Shown: in pieces, positions 32,100 through 42,658 of the stretch
Layout: every line of letters begins with the position of its first letter
How positions within the stretch are numbered: the stretch's first letter is position 1
Assembly (NCBI RefSeq): GCF_040802235.1
Contig: NC_133167.1
Span: 1,999,001 to 2,063,000 of the forward strand
DNA length: 64,000 nucleotides
Reading direction: 5' to 3'
Source: Manis javanica
Lineage: Eukaryota; Chordata; Mammalia; Pholidota; Manidae
Position numbers and translations under genes: made by a program
Notes under the pieces: generated by a model
Seen by the model: the letters and a program-made list of their open reading frames with translations, nothing else
The model's database searches: none
Told to the model about the DNA's origin: nothing

Positions 32100-32113
32100 G
32101 CGCCCCCTGCTGG
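32100..32113 (-). promoter_or_regulatory. CTCF-binding core motif
   Basis: The plus strand reads GCGCCCCCTGCTGG, whose complement CCAGCAGGGGGCGC is a full match to the 14-base CTCF core consensus. The flanking sequence is GC-rich. CTCF sites act as insulators and loop anchors, and the orientation here is minus. Motif presence alone does not prove occupancy. Confidence 0.6.
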
Positions 32114-34490
32114 AGGGAGGACCCCCTCAGAGAGAGCCACGGGGCCCTGGACGGGGCGGTGTGGGGCAGCCAGGTGGCCAGGGGAAGCAGGGGCAGTGGA
32201 ATGGGGCCAGGTGCTGACGCCAGGACCCGGGATGACGGTGGCCAACGCCAGTGCCCCTGGGGCCAGGCCCCGCTTGCATGTGGGACCCGCCGTAGGCCTC
32301 AGCAGTCTCCTGGAGGAGGTGCTGGCACGGTCCCCATTCCAACACAGACACACGGAGGCTTGGAACGGCAGAAAGATGTTCCTCATGCAGCGGAGGAACT
32401 GTCTGTTCGGGAGGAACCCGGCTCACGTGGGGGAGCCGCACAGACCCTGGGAGGGCAAAGGAGCATTTCTGAGACTCTTTCCCCTGAATGATATAAAAAG
32501 TGGGGCAATAAAACTGTTTTCCAGCAATGAATGGGCTCTGATGACGAGCTCTCCCTTAAACACTGCCGGCTTGTAGTTCCCAAAATTCATCTCAGAAAAG
32601 TAAGCAATTTTTAAAATGTTACACTGTTTACAGAGATAATCATGCCTAACTCTATTTTATTGGGCATCTTTTCTCCAACAACCCAGATAAAATACGTGAC
32701 TTTTGAAATAACATGCATAAACTCACACATATTCAGAAGGATGAAAAATCTCACTAAGTGATGGGGAGACCCCAATGTGACCCAACCCTCATTCCTGCAA
32801 ATCTGAGAACCCTGGTTTCAGCAGACGCTTAAGATACATAATGGATTTGGAAAAACCAACAGCACACAGGTCCCCGGAGTGGAGGGTGCACTCCAGGCAC
32901 TGCAGGTACCACAGCTTTCCCGAGAGCAGCTGGGGGCTTGGCTAACCTGCCCTTTGTCAACAGGAAAAGCCTTTTGCTTCCCAAACTCTGGATTCAGTTA
33001 CTTTCTGCCCATTTCACATTCTCAAATTTTGGCACCTTGTGAATAAAACTGATCTCTGCTGGGAAACACATTATGCTTAGAAACCAACCAGCATGTACTC
33101 AAGTGTGGAAGACTTTGCCCCAGGTCAGCAAAATCGGCTCTTAGAAGCAGGACAGGAGGAGCGAGCAACCCCGGGTTCTCGGGCTGGTGGCCAGGGCGGC
33201 TCCGCACTGAGGCCGGGAAAGAACTGATGCCCCTGGAGGTGGCCTGGCAGAGCCAAGGCTCTGGGGGCCAAGGGCAGGCGAGCTGCAGGGCGGGTGTCAC
33301 GCAAGCCAGGGGACACACTGGCACGTCATGAAATAAGGCAGAAGGCACACGGGGTGAAGGCCGCCAGGAGCGGCAGAGGAGGGCAGGTGGTCCAGGAGCA
33401 CCTCACTGGCACCTTCCGGTGGGCTCCCCCACCTCGCGCTTGCCCTGAAGACAGCTTCTCCTGCAAGCCGCTTCCCTGCACTTGGCCGCTGCTAGACCAG
33501 AAGGACATCTCGGCAGATGAGCCCCACAGGAGAGGCACTCAGATCTCTCCAAGGGCAAGTGGACAGCGAGACAGCAAAGACCCCAACAACAGCAGGTTTA
33601 TCAGACAGGCAGTTCCACCTGGCAAATGCGCAAGCCTCCGGGGTGGGGTGCCTCCAGGCAAGGGGGACCCTGACCTTTGAATTTCCACTTGCCTTATCCC
33701 TGGGCCTCCACATGCCGTTCACGACCGGGGTGAAGCGGTCAGCCCTGCTTGCTGGCTTAGTAGATCTGCCGGGGGAAGAACGTCCCACAGCCTGTCCCCT
33801 CACCCTCCCGTTCAGCCCCCAACTGACCTCGAACCCCTGGGAGCCCACAAAGCTTACTAGGGACAGTGGGTACAGAAACAGAAGCCGAGGCAGGAATCCA
33901 GACTGGCAGGGTGAGGAGGCTAGTGCCCAGAGAGCCCCCAGTTAACCCAAGAAGAACAGGATGCCCGCACGGGTGCTCCGGCTTGTCACCAGCCAAGACA
34001 TGTGGTGAGAGCTGCATCCCATGGGTGTCAGAAGGAGGCTCTGCTGTGGGCACAGGGAGTCGACCAGGGGTTCCACCCTCTGGACACCATCAGGGTCACC
34101 CTGCTAATCTTAAAGCACCTGGAGTCGGGGCTGCCTCTGGAAAACGTGCTGCCTGTGCTCTTCCTAAAAGGGACGGGACATCTATCAGATTCTTGCAGAT
34201 AGACAGCTCATTCCCAACACTTTGTTTCTGGGGTTCAAACTTCCAACCCCCTAGACTGTGTGATACACAGAATGCATCCCCCCTAATCACAGGCTTCGTG
34301 AAATTGCGGGCTCTTAACTGGCCTCCTACGCCGAGGACCGTCAGAGCAAAGCCTGTGAGAACAAACGGAAGCGCTCCCTGCGGGTCACCCTGGGGAAGCC
34401 GGCAGCCCTGGAGCTCCTGTCCTGCTGCAGTGGGTGGGACCCCGGCCTGAAGCTGGGGAGTCCCGCAGCCCCATGGTCAGCCTGTGAGCA
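32114..34490. other. Unique sequence, no gene seen
   Basis: GC-rich apart from an AT-rich islet at about 32470-32860 that is not confidently a repeat. Plus frames at 31949-32576 and 33294-34450 are compositional. Confidence 0.45.
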
Positions 34491-34492
34491 CA

Positions 34493-34610
34493 CAGCCCAC
34501 TCATGTCTCCTCTGTGATACCTCCCTCATCTATGAAATGGGCTGATTCTACCTGCCCCACAGGCGCGCGGGCTCCTGCTCACTTAATTTCAAGAAGCCCT
34601 CAGCGGTCAC
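34493..34610 (+). repeat. MIR SINE remnant
   Basis: CTGTGATACCTCCCTCATCT ATGAAATGGGCTGATTCTAC CTGCCCCACAGG follows the MIR order 'cctcatctgtaaaatggggataatagtacctacctcatagg'. Confidence 0.65.
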
Positions 34611-34780
34611 TCACGTTCAGAGAAGTCATTAACAATGGGGCTGCTGGGGTTCGAGGGACAGAATCCTGCTCTGCGCCACAGGCACCGACGTCACTGACTA
34701 TATACTTCAGGTTAAATAACTCAAGCAGCCTGATTTTATGGTGTAAATACAAAAAGAGTTTTCTTTAAGTACTACATAAA

Positions 34781-34861
34781 CACACACGTGCGCACACACA
34801 CACATGCACACGCACGCACACACACATGCATGCACACACACACACACATGCACGCACACAC
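34781..34861. repeat. Compound CA microsatellite
   Basis: About 80 bases of CA repeats interrupted by CACACGTGCGCACA, ATGCACACGCACG and ATGCATGCACAC units. A second pure CA run follows at about 34944-34957. Confidence 0.93.
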
Positions 34862-35460
34862 TCCCTCTCTCTCTGAGGGGGTCACCTTGGTCCCAAGTTT
34901 GCTCCAGTCTTATGTACTCACGTCACAGTTCGGGGGTAGAGATCACACACACACACTGTCGCTAACTGTCCTGTCACCCAGAAGGCGGGCAAACCCCGGG
35001 GCTAAGCACAGTTCCGCCACACTAGCTAGTCTTGTAGGTGCGGCTTCTGTCTGCCTCCACGTCCCCGCTGAATCCAGGAGCTCCAGGGACGGCCAAGGAT
35101 TTGAGAGTAGATGGAGAGGAGCCCCCTTCACCCCGGGACCTGCTGCAACTCGGGAAGCGGGCGCTAGGACATACCCAGGGAAGGTGCTAAAATCCCTCTT
35201 CTTCAAAGAACATTTCTGATACCGTGAATGTCAAGCAGCACTTCCAGCTGCTTCCTTTCTGGTGAACTGGTCTGGGAATCACAGATGCACACGTGACCCG
35301 CACAGCTGTGTGTGTTCCCAAATACTCCCGAGTACTTCTTCATTGATTGCAACAATATTTCCGATTTCAGAAGCCGGAGATGACTACTTTTATTCGAAAG
35401 ATAGCAGAGCTAAGATACAGAAAACAAAATGTGGAGTTATTATTAAGCTGAGCAGCTGAT
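34862..35460. other. Unique sequence
   Basis: No gene or confident repeat. The GC to AT transition occurs at about 35230. Confidence 0.4.
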
Positions 35461-36100
35461 GGCTCTGGATATTTGCTACAATAGTTCTGAACTAAATTAA
35501 AGACTACTGCTCCTCAAGAGGGAACCCCTTCTCCTATCTGCCCATTTTAATGCATTTAATTACCATTTGAACTCCAGCTGAACATCCTATAGGAATTTCC
35601 TTTGCCGAAACAGACCCTACGAATATGGAAAACAGCGTCCATGTCAGTGTTTATAAGGGAATTCAGTCATGTACTTTAAACTGCTGATCCAGAAATTGAC
35701 CTTTCTTTCTAGACTCCCTTTAATCAAGCTTTGTCAATAAATAGATGTGATACAGATGTTCTGTGCAGTCTTAAGGAATTTAGGGTGAATTCACTCTAAA
35801 ATAAAGCACTAACTTGTAAGCAAATAGAGAGGACAAAAGCCAGTAGAGACAAGAATATGTTAACAAAACCGGAAGTGGAGGCAGAACCCTGCAAACAAGC
35901 TCACACACCTTGGACCAGAGATTAGAAGTCAAATAATGCTTAGGATAAGTGCAAACGACCCAAAGGCTTTCAACATCTAATATGAGCTACTTTAGGGAAA
36001 TCTGGAATATGGAGACCCACATTCAGTAAACAAATAAGGGAAGCCATGGCTACACCCTGGAAAAGTCTGAGGACAAATAAAAAGACTTTAATGGAAGTGC
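35461..36100. promoter_or_regulatory. Long AT-rich non-repetitive block (possible conserved non-coding element)
   Basis: About 640 bases of complex AT-rich sequence with no recognised repeat. It contains CATTTTAATGCATTTAATTA CC (POU/homeodomain-like), TTAACAAAACCGG, AATAAAGCAC and several TAAT cores. Such composition inside GC-rich DNA is typical of developmental enhancers, but this is inference without conservation data. Confidence 0.25.
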
Positions 36101-37210
36101 CTGTAGGAATTGAGCTCCTCTGAAAATGAATCTGAAATGACTCACTTTAGACAATTTCCCAGGCAAATACTTCACAAAGCAAAGGGCACCTGCCTGCGGC
36201 TCCAGGACCACGAGAGATTCTGCGCAGGTGTCCCGAGCAGTGTGACGGGGACAGCCAGGCTTCGCGTGTACCAACCAGTTCACCTCAAGGTTTTAAACAA
36301 GGCTGTCGCAAACACAAAAAGTAATTTGTAGATTGCCACCTGAGAAACTGTCTGATAATTCAGTCACATGAATCTTTGCCAAATATTTGGATCAGACTCC
36401 TGAAGATTTCCAGGTAGCAGACTTGTGGCCAGGAAGCTCAGTATTACGGGGAAAGCGTGTGGAGAGCAAGACACCAGATGAAGCAGTGAGGTATTCGTTA
36501 AAGCCAGCAATAGGGGAAGCCCTCGGGTGAACACAAGGACGCACATTCCGCCCTGAGCTGGTGACAGTGAGGTCCTCACCGTTGACCGACATGCCTGTCC
36601 TACTGAGGTGGTGTGGGGCCAAGGGACATATCATGGGGCTGCAAAGTGCCACCCCTGATTTTCTCTCCTCCAAGTGACGGCCACCTGGTTCTCAGGAGGG
36701 CAGCATGGCGTCCTTGGCGTGAAGGTTCCCCTGGAACATACACTCTGTTCGTCTTTAGAGCACCAGCAATTCTATGGTATCTTCTGAAAAGAAAGATGAA
36801 TTCTCCCTCATACCGTGTCTCACAGACTAGAGAAGCATAGATGAAAATATTTTATTTGAAACAAGAGGATGTGGAAAGAAACCACTTTCCGCTCAGCACA
36901 GTCAGGCTTGAGTTTCAGGTATATTAATTGTTGAGTTGAAGACATAACTAACATTAAGTAAAGCGATGACTTTCAATATTTACAGGGGCTCAAGGGTTAA
37001 TGTTATTTCACTGGCAGCCGCGGACTCAGGCCCCACAAGAGGGGGGAACCTTGGGGCTGTTCTGTGGGCTCTAGAGGAGCCCCTGAGTATCTTAGGTCTC
37101 AGTGGGAAAGTCGTTAGTAATATGATTGTAAGCTAAAATTACAAACACCTTTAAAATGTAAAAAACACCTTGCTTCCCTTTAGAAAGTGATCTTAACGTG
37201 TTCCCGTAAC
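36101..37210. other. Unique AT-moderate sequence
   Basis: No gene. The 36840-37000 part (TATTTTATTTGAAACAAGAG and TTAATTGTTGAGTTGAAGAC) is another AT-rich non-repetitive islet. Confidence 0.4.
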
Positions 37211-40114
37211 GGTGCCTTCATCTCCCCAGGGCTACGCAGAAGCTTTTTCAATAGGGTTTGCAGGGTCCTGGGAACTCCGGATGAGGGGCTCCCCCGTCAG
37301 GCTCAGTGGTCGCACAGTTTTGGCAGCTCTGCTGACCGGCGCCCCTGCTAAGACAGCGGGAGGCACAGCGTGCAGACCCAGACACCTTCTCCTGGGCTAG
37401 GGGCCGGCGCAGAGTCATGGCGAGCACTAGGCAGCCGTAAGCGGCACAGGCATGAAGAACATCTCTGGGCTGCACCCTTCGCTTGGCCAAATGTGCACAA
37501 TAAGCCCACAGGAGGCTGGCTCTTTATTTCCTTCCTCTTCACCTGGACTGAATCGAGCTGGCTGAACCACGCAGCCTTCATCAGGGTCCTGGGGCACCAT
37601 GTGGGCACTGAGAGGGAGAAGGTCGAGCAGAGAGGACCACGGCCCAGGGGAGAGGACCCTCCAGCCCCCAGCGCCCCAGGGGCCCGAGAGCAGCCAGGCA
37701 GGCCGCTCTGAAGAGCAGGTAGCAGAGACCCGAGAGGGAGGTGGCCCAGCTTCCCCGCCATCTCTGCTGTGTGGTAGCCATCTGAGAACGGAGAGGCTTG
37801 GGAAGCTGAAGAAGGCCCTAGCAGGCCAGGACGGCCCCCACACTGCTCTGGGCTTCTCAGGAAGGCGGGTCTTTCTGTGGATCCTACACCAGATGTTTTT
37901 GCCCACCCCAGAGGGGGCTCAGCGGAAGAAATCTCTGCTCTCCCGCCCCCTGGCTTCTTATCCCTGCCACCTGGGGCAGCTGGAGTGGCCAGTGATCGGT
38001 GGGCTTGGGAAGAGAAAACTGAGTGTGTTCAGCTCAGCCCTGGAATCTTCGTCTAGGAGCAGGCTGGGTGCAGGGAGCAGGCATTCCCAGCCCATCAGCA
38101 GGCTCCCCCACCACCCAGCACCAGTGGGACCCTGCCTCCCTCTAGCCCTGCCTGCACTGGGGGTGAGTCTGCAGCACCCCGGCCCCTTCTCTCAGCCCTT
38201 CTCTGTAATTAGATGATATTCCGCCCGCCTCACCATCTCACACCTCAGCACAAGGGTGCTGCTCACGCCAGCCCCAGCCCTGCCTGGAGGCATGTGCCCG
38301 AGGTAGCCGCGCCCCTCCAGCCCACTGCTAATCACACCATTGCTCAGACCTCCTTTCAGGCTCTCCCAGCACAGGTACGGAGGAGGCAGGGGCAGGGAGA
38401 TGCCCCACACCAGCAGTCTCGGGACTCCAGCTCTGGAACTCGCCCTTGGTGCACAGCAGGTTCCACTGGGCCAGGCCAAGCCCTCCTGTCTCCCTTTGCC
38501 ACCTGCTGTCCAAGCGACCTTGGCCACATCTGGCCACAGGCTGGACCTCAATTCTCCCAGACGGAAGCAGAGGACCTGGCTCAGGGGTCTCCATAGTCCT
38601 GGGGGACTCACGATATTTTAGAATCTCAAAAGATTTGAGTGCTGACTCCCACCTCTGGCTGGGGGGCTCAGCTGGTAAATCCCTCTCCTCAGGGTGAGGA
38701 CCCCGAGCACCTTCTTTGGGGGTGGGGGAGCCTGGTTCGGGGGGAGATTTCTGAAGGAGGCTAGAAGGAATCCAGACAACACGAGGGAAAGGCCGTGGCA
38801 TCTAATGCTGCAGGGAAGACGGACTGAGCGGGCCTGCGGCTCTGGCCTCCTGGCCGCCGGGAGGGGCTCAGTCACAGTCAGTCCCTGAGGTCCAGCAGAT
38901 GCAAAGGAGAGAACAGCCAGCGACACGCGTTCACAGCTGGGAATCCGGCACAAACAGCCCTGCCAGCTTCTTCCTGACCCGCCGCCCGCCTCTCCAGGCA
39001 TCCACGTGCCCTCTCTGAGCACCCTGAGCCTGGGGGTACCTTCTATTCACCTCTCTCTGTCTGCCCGGAGTTCCTCCCTGGCCGGGCTTCCAGAAAATTC
39101 TTCTGCTCAAATGCTGAATCTGTCTTCAAAATCCCAATCCTTTTCCCTCTTTTGGAATTAAAGGAGCCCTAACAGCTGGGCTGGACCATCTGGGCCCCCC
39201 ATTTCTCTTGGTCTCCTGTCCCTTCTCCCATCTCTCCCTCCATCTTCTCTCCTTACTGTTCCTGTTTAATGTCAAGTAAGTCAGCCCCGCTCCTGGGAGA
39301 CAAGCAGCTGCAGAAGTGAGCGCAAGTGGGTTTTAAATCAGCAGAGAATTTTAAAATGAGTAACATGGTGTAGGCACCCACCTACCCCACCGTGGGGCTC
39401 TGCTGGCCCCCACCAGCGCTCACAGGGTGGTGAGGACAGACAGGCCACGAGGGTGACTTCCGCTGGCAGAGGACAGCCCCCAGCCCGACCACTGTCATAG
39501 AGCAGGGCTCTGCCCCCAAGTGTCCCAGCATCCCCAGCAGACAGGCAGGGCCAGGCACACAGAGGCCTCACCCGGCTCCCCAGAAGAATCAGTGGAAAAA
39601 TAAAGCTGGAGGAGAGAACCAGCGAGGACACGCTCACGTCCACCTGGCTGGAAGCTACTCCTGTCCTGGGGCCGCACTGACCGCAGGTTGCCCAGCTCTG
39701 CTGTCTCAGCTTGGGGTCAGGACGGGCGGCCGTATGTACTCAGGGCATCTCTGGCCACACGATCTCAGGTTCTGTTCCTTGGGCCACACTGGGCGACCCG
39801 CCCCAGTGCACACAAGGCCGTGACCAGTCGCACACGAAGGCAAGAGGTCAGGGCCGCTGCCAAACCCAGAAGGGCCCAGGGCTGCTCCGGGTTTCTGAAG
39901 AGCTGCTCGGAAAGCATGCTTCTGCTTTTTAAAAGAAGCCTTCTCTTCACAGGGGGCTGTCCCTTCACAGGACGCGGGGCGGTGGCCCAGGAAGCTCCCT
40001 CACCGGGAGCAAAGCACAGTGTGAGTCACAAACAAACCTGCTCCTTTCTAGGAGCTTCCCCAGGAATCTGAGTGTTTTGACAGATCATTAACTCCTCGGT
40101 CCAGGGGCCAGCGC
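37211..40114. other. GC-rich unique sequence
   Basis: No gene or confident repeat. Overlapping frames up to 205 codons (plus, 37599-38216) lack domain features. Confidence 0.45.
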
Positions 40115-40133
40115 GGGTGGGGGGTGGGGGGGG
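40115..40133 (+). other. G-quadruplex candidate (G3-T-G6-T-G8)
   Basis: GGGTGGGGGGTGGGGGGGG on the plus strand. Three separated G runs, the longer ones divisible into two tetrad tracts, give high quadruplex potential. Confidence 0.75.
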
Positions 40134-40599
40134 AAGCCGAGCTGAGTGTGAGTGGCTGCTGCTCAGAAGACCAGTCAGAGCAGCCCAGGGGCCCAGAAAT
40201 CGCAGCACCACGAGCCCACAGCACCCCAGACGACATTCACACATGCGTCCCCAGCGCCGTCTGTTTTGCACAGCAGGGCACACTGGCACGGCAGCGAAGG
40301 ACACACGGCTTCTGCATTTCTGTTCGGGCCACAGAACCAAAGTGGAAAAGCACCCATCTGTTTTCCAGCCACCATCTGTCTTATCTGTGGTCCCGGCGAG
40401 TCAGGAAGGCCAGTTAACGCAGGTGGGCAGCGCGGTGCCGGAAAGAGTCCCAGAGAGCACAGAGCCGCCTGGGCCGTGGTGGGGGCAGGGAGGGGGCTGC
40501 TGTGGAGACAGGGAGCCCTGCGGGGAGAGGAGGCTGGGAGCCCCGGGGGCCTGGACTGAAATCCTGACTCGTGCGCCCCGTAAGCAAGACGGACTGTGT
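40134..40599. other. GC-rich unique sequence
   Basis: Nothing recognised. A 231-codon plus frame (40117-40812) covers it but is compositional. Confidence 0.4.
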
Positions 40600-40627
40600 G
40601 ACAGACAGACAGGCAGGCAGACAGACG
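40600..40627. repeat. (GACA)n/(GGCA)n tetranucleotide repeat
   Basis: Seven tetranucleotide units alternating between GACA and GGCA type. Confidence 0.9.
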
Positions 40628-41563
40628 GGCCAGCCCCTGCCGTGCCCAGAGGTGCCCTCAGAGAGCACTGCCTGGTGAATGCCTGCAGACACAGAGCTCC
40701 CCGGGGACCCGTCCAGGCCTGCAGATGCCTAGGGACACCAGGGCAGGGGCGAGAGGGACTGGGCCGGGACGGGGGTGAGAGCCCAGCCAGAGAGCAGGCG
40801 GGCCCGCTCTGAGCCCACCCAGGTGGAAGCCTGGCGGCGACCTTCCCTGCAGCTGGGGTAGGCAGAGGACGTGGGTGACGGGGTGAAGGCGTGAGTGGGC
40901 GAGCAGAAGGGCGTGGGGGTGCCGACTTGCCCTCTATGGCCCCCTTGTTCGTGCCAAAAGCACCCTCGGTCAGGGCTCACGGGAAAGAGGGAAGTAACAC
41001 CAAGTTCCTCCGTCTGGGCAGTGGGGCCCACGTGCACGTGGTGGTAATGTTAACAATGATGCTCCCCTGCTCCCAGCACAACATGCTGCCGGCCCAGGGC
41101 TCTGTCAGGGGTCCTCTTTTGCCCTCCAGGCTTACACTCACCCTGGGGAACCCCTCCCAAGTCCCTCCCCACATGTCGTGGCCCATCACCCACGTGGGCA
41201 CCTCTGCTGTCCTCAGCGGGCCCCCCCGAAATGGGAGCCACTGAGGCGCCTCTGCAGGGACCGTCCTCTCGAGTGGCCCTAAGAAGCCCCTGCTGAACCC
41301 CACCTCCCCTCCATGGGGCCCAGGTGGGCTGGCAGAGTGAGGTCCACAGCCCCGGGGCTGGTGCTCGGCTCAGGTCGGGGCCCTGCTGCCCCCCATTACC
41401 CCACGGCTTGACACCAGGCCCCTGGTTTGTGGGGTGGGCCAGGCCACCAGAATCACAGGGGAGGGATTTTCAGCACACATCTCCCTAGCTGGGCATGTCC
41501 ACATACCTTGTGATGCACACACAGCCCCCAAGTCATGGCCCAGTGCTGCAGCACGGCCTGAGG

Positions 41564-41565
<2 letters not shown>
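40628..41565. other. GC-rich unique sequence
   Basis: No gene or repeat recognised. Confidence 0.45.

Positions 41566-41594
<29 letters not shown>
41566..41594. repeat. (GT)14 microsatellite
   Basis: Pure GT alternation of 29 bases, about 45 bases upstream of the retroposon below. Confidence 0.97.
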
Positions 41595-41596
<2 letters not shown>

Positions 41597-41627
41597 GACA
41601 GGATGACCCTATGACGCAGCATCTAAA

Positions 41628-41641
41628 GTGAGATGATGTTG
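41628..41641. repeat. Target-site duplication, left copy
   Basis: GTGAGATGATGTTG. An identical 14-mer lies at 42645-42658. The preceding plus-strand bases TCTAAA are compatible with a degenerate L1 endonuclease site (TTT/AGA on the other strand). Confidence 0.85.
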
Positions 41642-42197
41642 TTTTCTTCCATCTGCTACTTCTATAGCTTTTCTTCTTCCTTCCTAGTTACAACCCTTTA
41701 GTAGAATTCGTGCCTCATATAGAAAATTACCGAGTATCATAATTCTTCCAAGTGGTAAAGACACCTCAAGACAAATGCTGGGCATAGAAGCCACAGGGCA
41801 TAAATCTGCAAAGAAGTAAAAAGCTAACCTTTTCAAAGAATATGGCTTCTCTCTCACTTGCCAACTTTACATTTCCCTGTATGGCCCCGGAAGATGACTG
41901 GTTAGCCAGAGACGGGTAAGATTCCTCAAGGGAGGAACAACCTAAGACAGGCACAGTCGCAGGGGGGCCATCAGGTGAGAAATCGGGGATCAACAGAGGT
42001 GAGGCTTAGAACCTCACCCCCCTGTTTTGAGAGAAATCTCCTGCATCCGTGGATGTTTTGTTGCCCTTGTCTAGCCTGGATTAATACTTAGTCTACAGGC
42101 ACACACCTGATCATCTACATTTGCCCTCTTACAGCACTAAACTATGTTTCCTACCTTTATCTTGCATCTACCTGCCACTTCAGCATTTTATTAAAAA

Positions 42198-42202
<5 letters not shown>

Positions 42203-42234
<32 letters not shown>
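42203..42234. repeat. (TAA)n microsatellite inside the retroposon
   Basis: About ten TAA/ATA units directly upstream of the putative polypurine tract. Probably an expansion within the element. Confidence 0.93.
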
Positions 42235-42364
42235 GGGAGAAATGTGGGATTCACATATAAATCAAGTATAAAAATCAAACAAATAATCATATCTGACTTG
42301 ATTGTTTATAGTTCATGATGTGTGATCAAAACCAAAAGTTTCTGTGATGACTGCCCTTGCACTG

Positions 42365-42421
42365 TTCACCATGTAAGAACTTATTCACTATGTAAGAACT
42401 TGTTCACCATGTAAGAACTTG
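42365..42421 (+). repeat. 19-bp triplicate in the retroposon 3' part
   Basis: Three tandem copies of TTCACCATGTAAGAACTT plus A or G (42365-42383, 42384-42402, 42403-42421), with single-base differences, then a partial fourth (TTCGTTATG). Tandem repeats of this size are typical of LTR U3 enhancers or SVA-type variable regions. Confidence 0.9.
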
Positions 42422-42644
42422 TTCGTTATGCTTCAGAAGTCTGGAGACTGACAAGAATTAGGCTTGGGGTTGATTAATGACTGTGCATTGAGTCCCCTAT
42501 ACAGAATTTTATTGTTGTTAACAACCATTTGATCAATAAATATGAGATGCCCTCTCAAAAAAAAAAAAAGAGTTTATGGAGGGAGCTGTTTAAATAATGT
42601 TCAAATATAACCTAACTGTTTCACAAAAAAAATAAATCAATGAC

Positions 42645-42658
42645 GTGAGATGATGTTG
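42645..42658. repeat. Target-site duplication, right copy
   Basis: GTGAGATGATGTTG, identical to 41628-41641. It lies after the A-rich end AAAAAAAATAAATCAATGAC of the inserted sequence. Confidence 0.85.

Larger units (their letters stand above)
41642..42644 (+). mobile_element. Poly(A)-tailed retroposon, probably retrovirus-derived (SVA-like)
   Basis: About 1.0 kb, bounded by an exact 14-bp target-site duplication. It has a pyrimidine-rich 5' end (41642-41690) and then about 550 bases resembling the region just before a retroviral 3' LTR. That part ends in a TAA repeat and a purine tract AAGGGAGAAA followed by TGTGGGATTC at 42243, like a polypurine tract and LTR start. About 310 bases follow, containing a 19-bp triplicate (42365-42421) and an AATAAA near 42535, with an A13 tract about 20 bases downstream. 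A further 75 bases (42570-42644) with another A-rich end precede the right duplication. This is the structure of an RNA copied by L1 machinery with a 3' transduction. It has no usable ORF. A lineage-specific L1 3' UTR is the main alternative. Confidence 0.55.
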
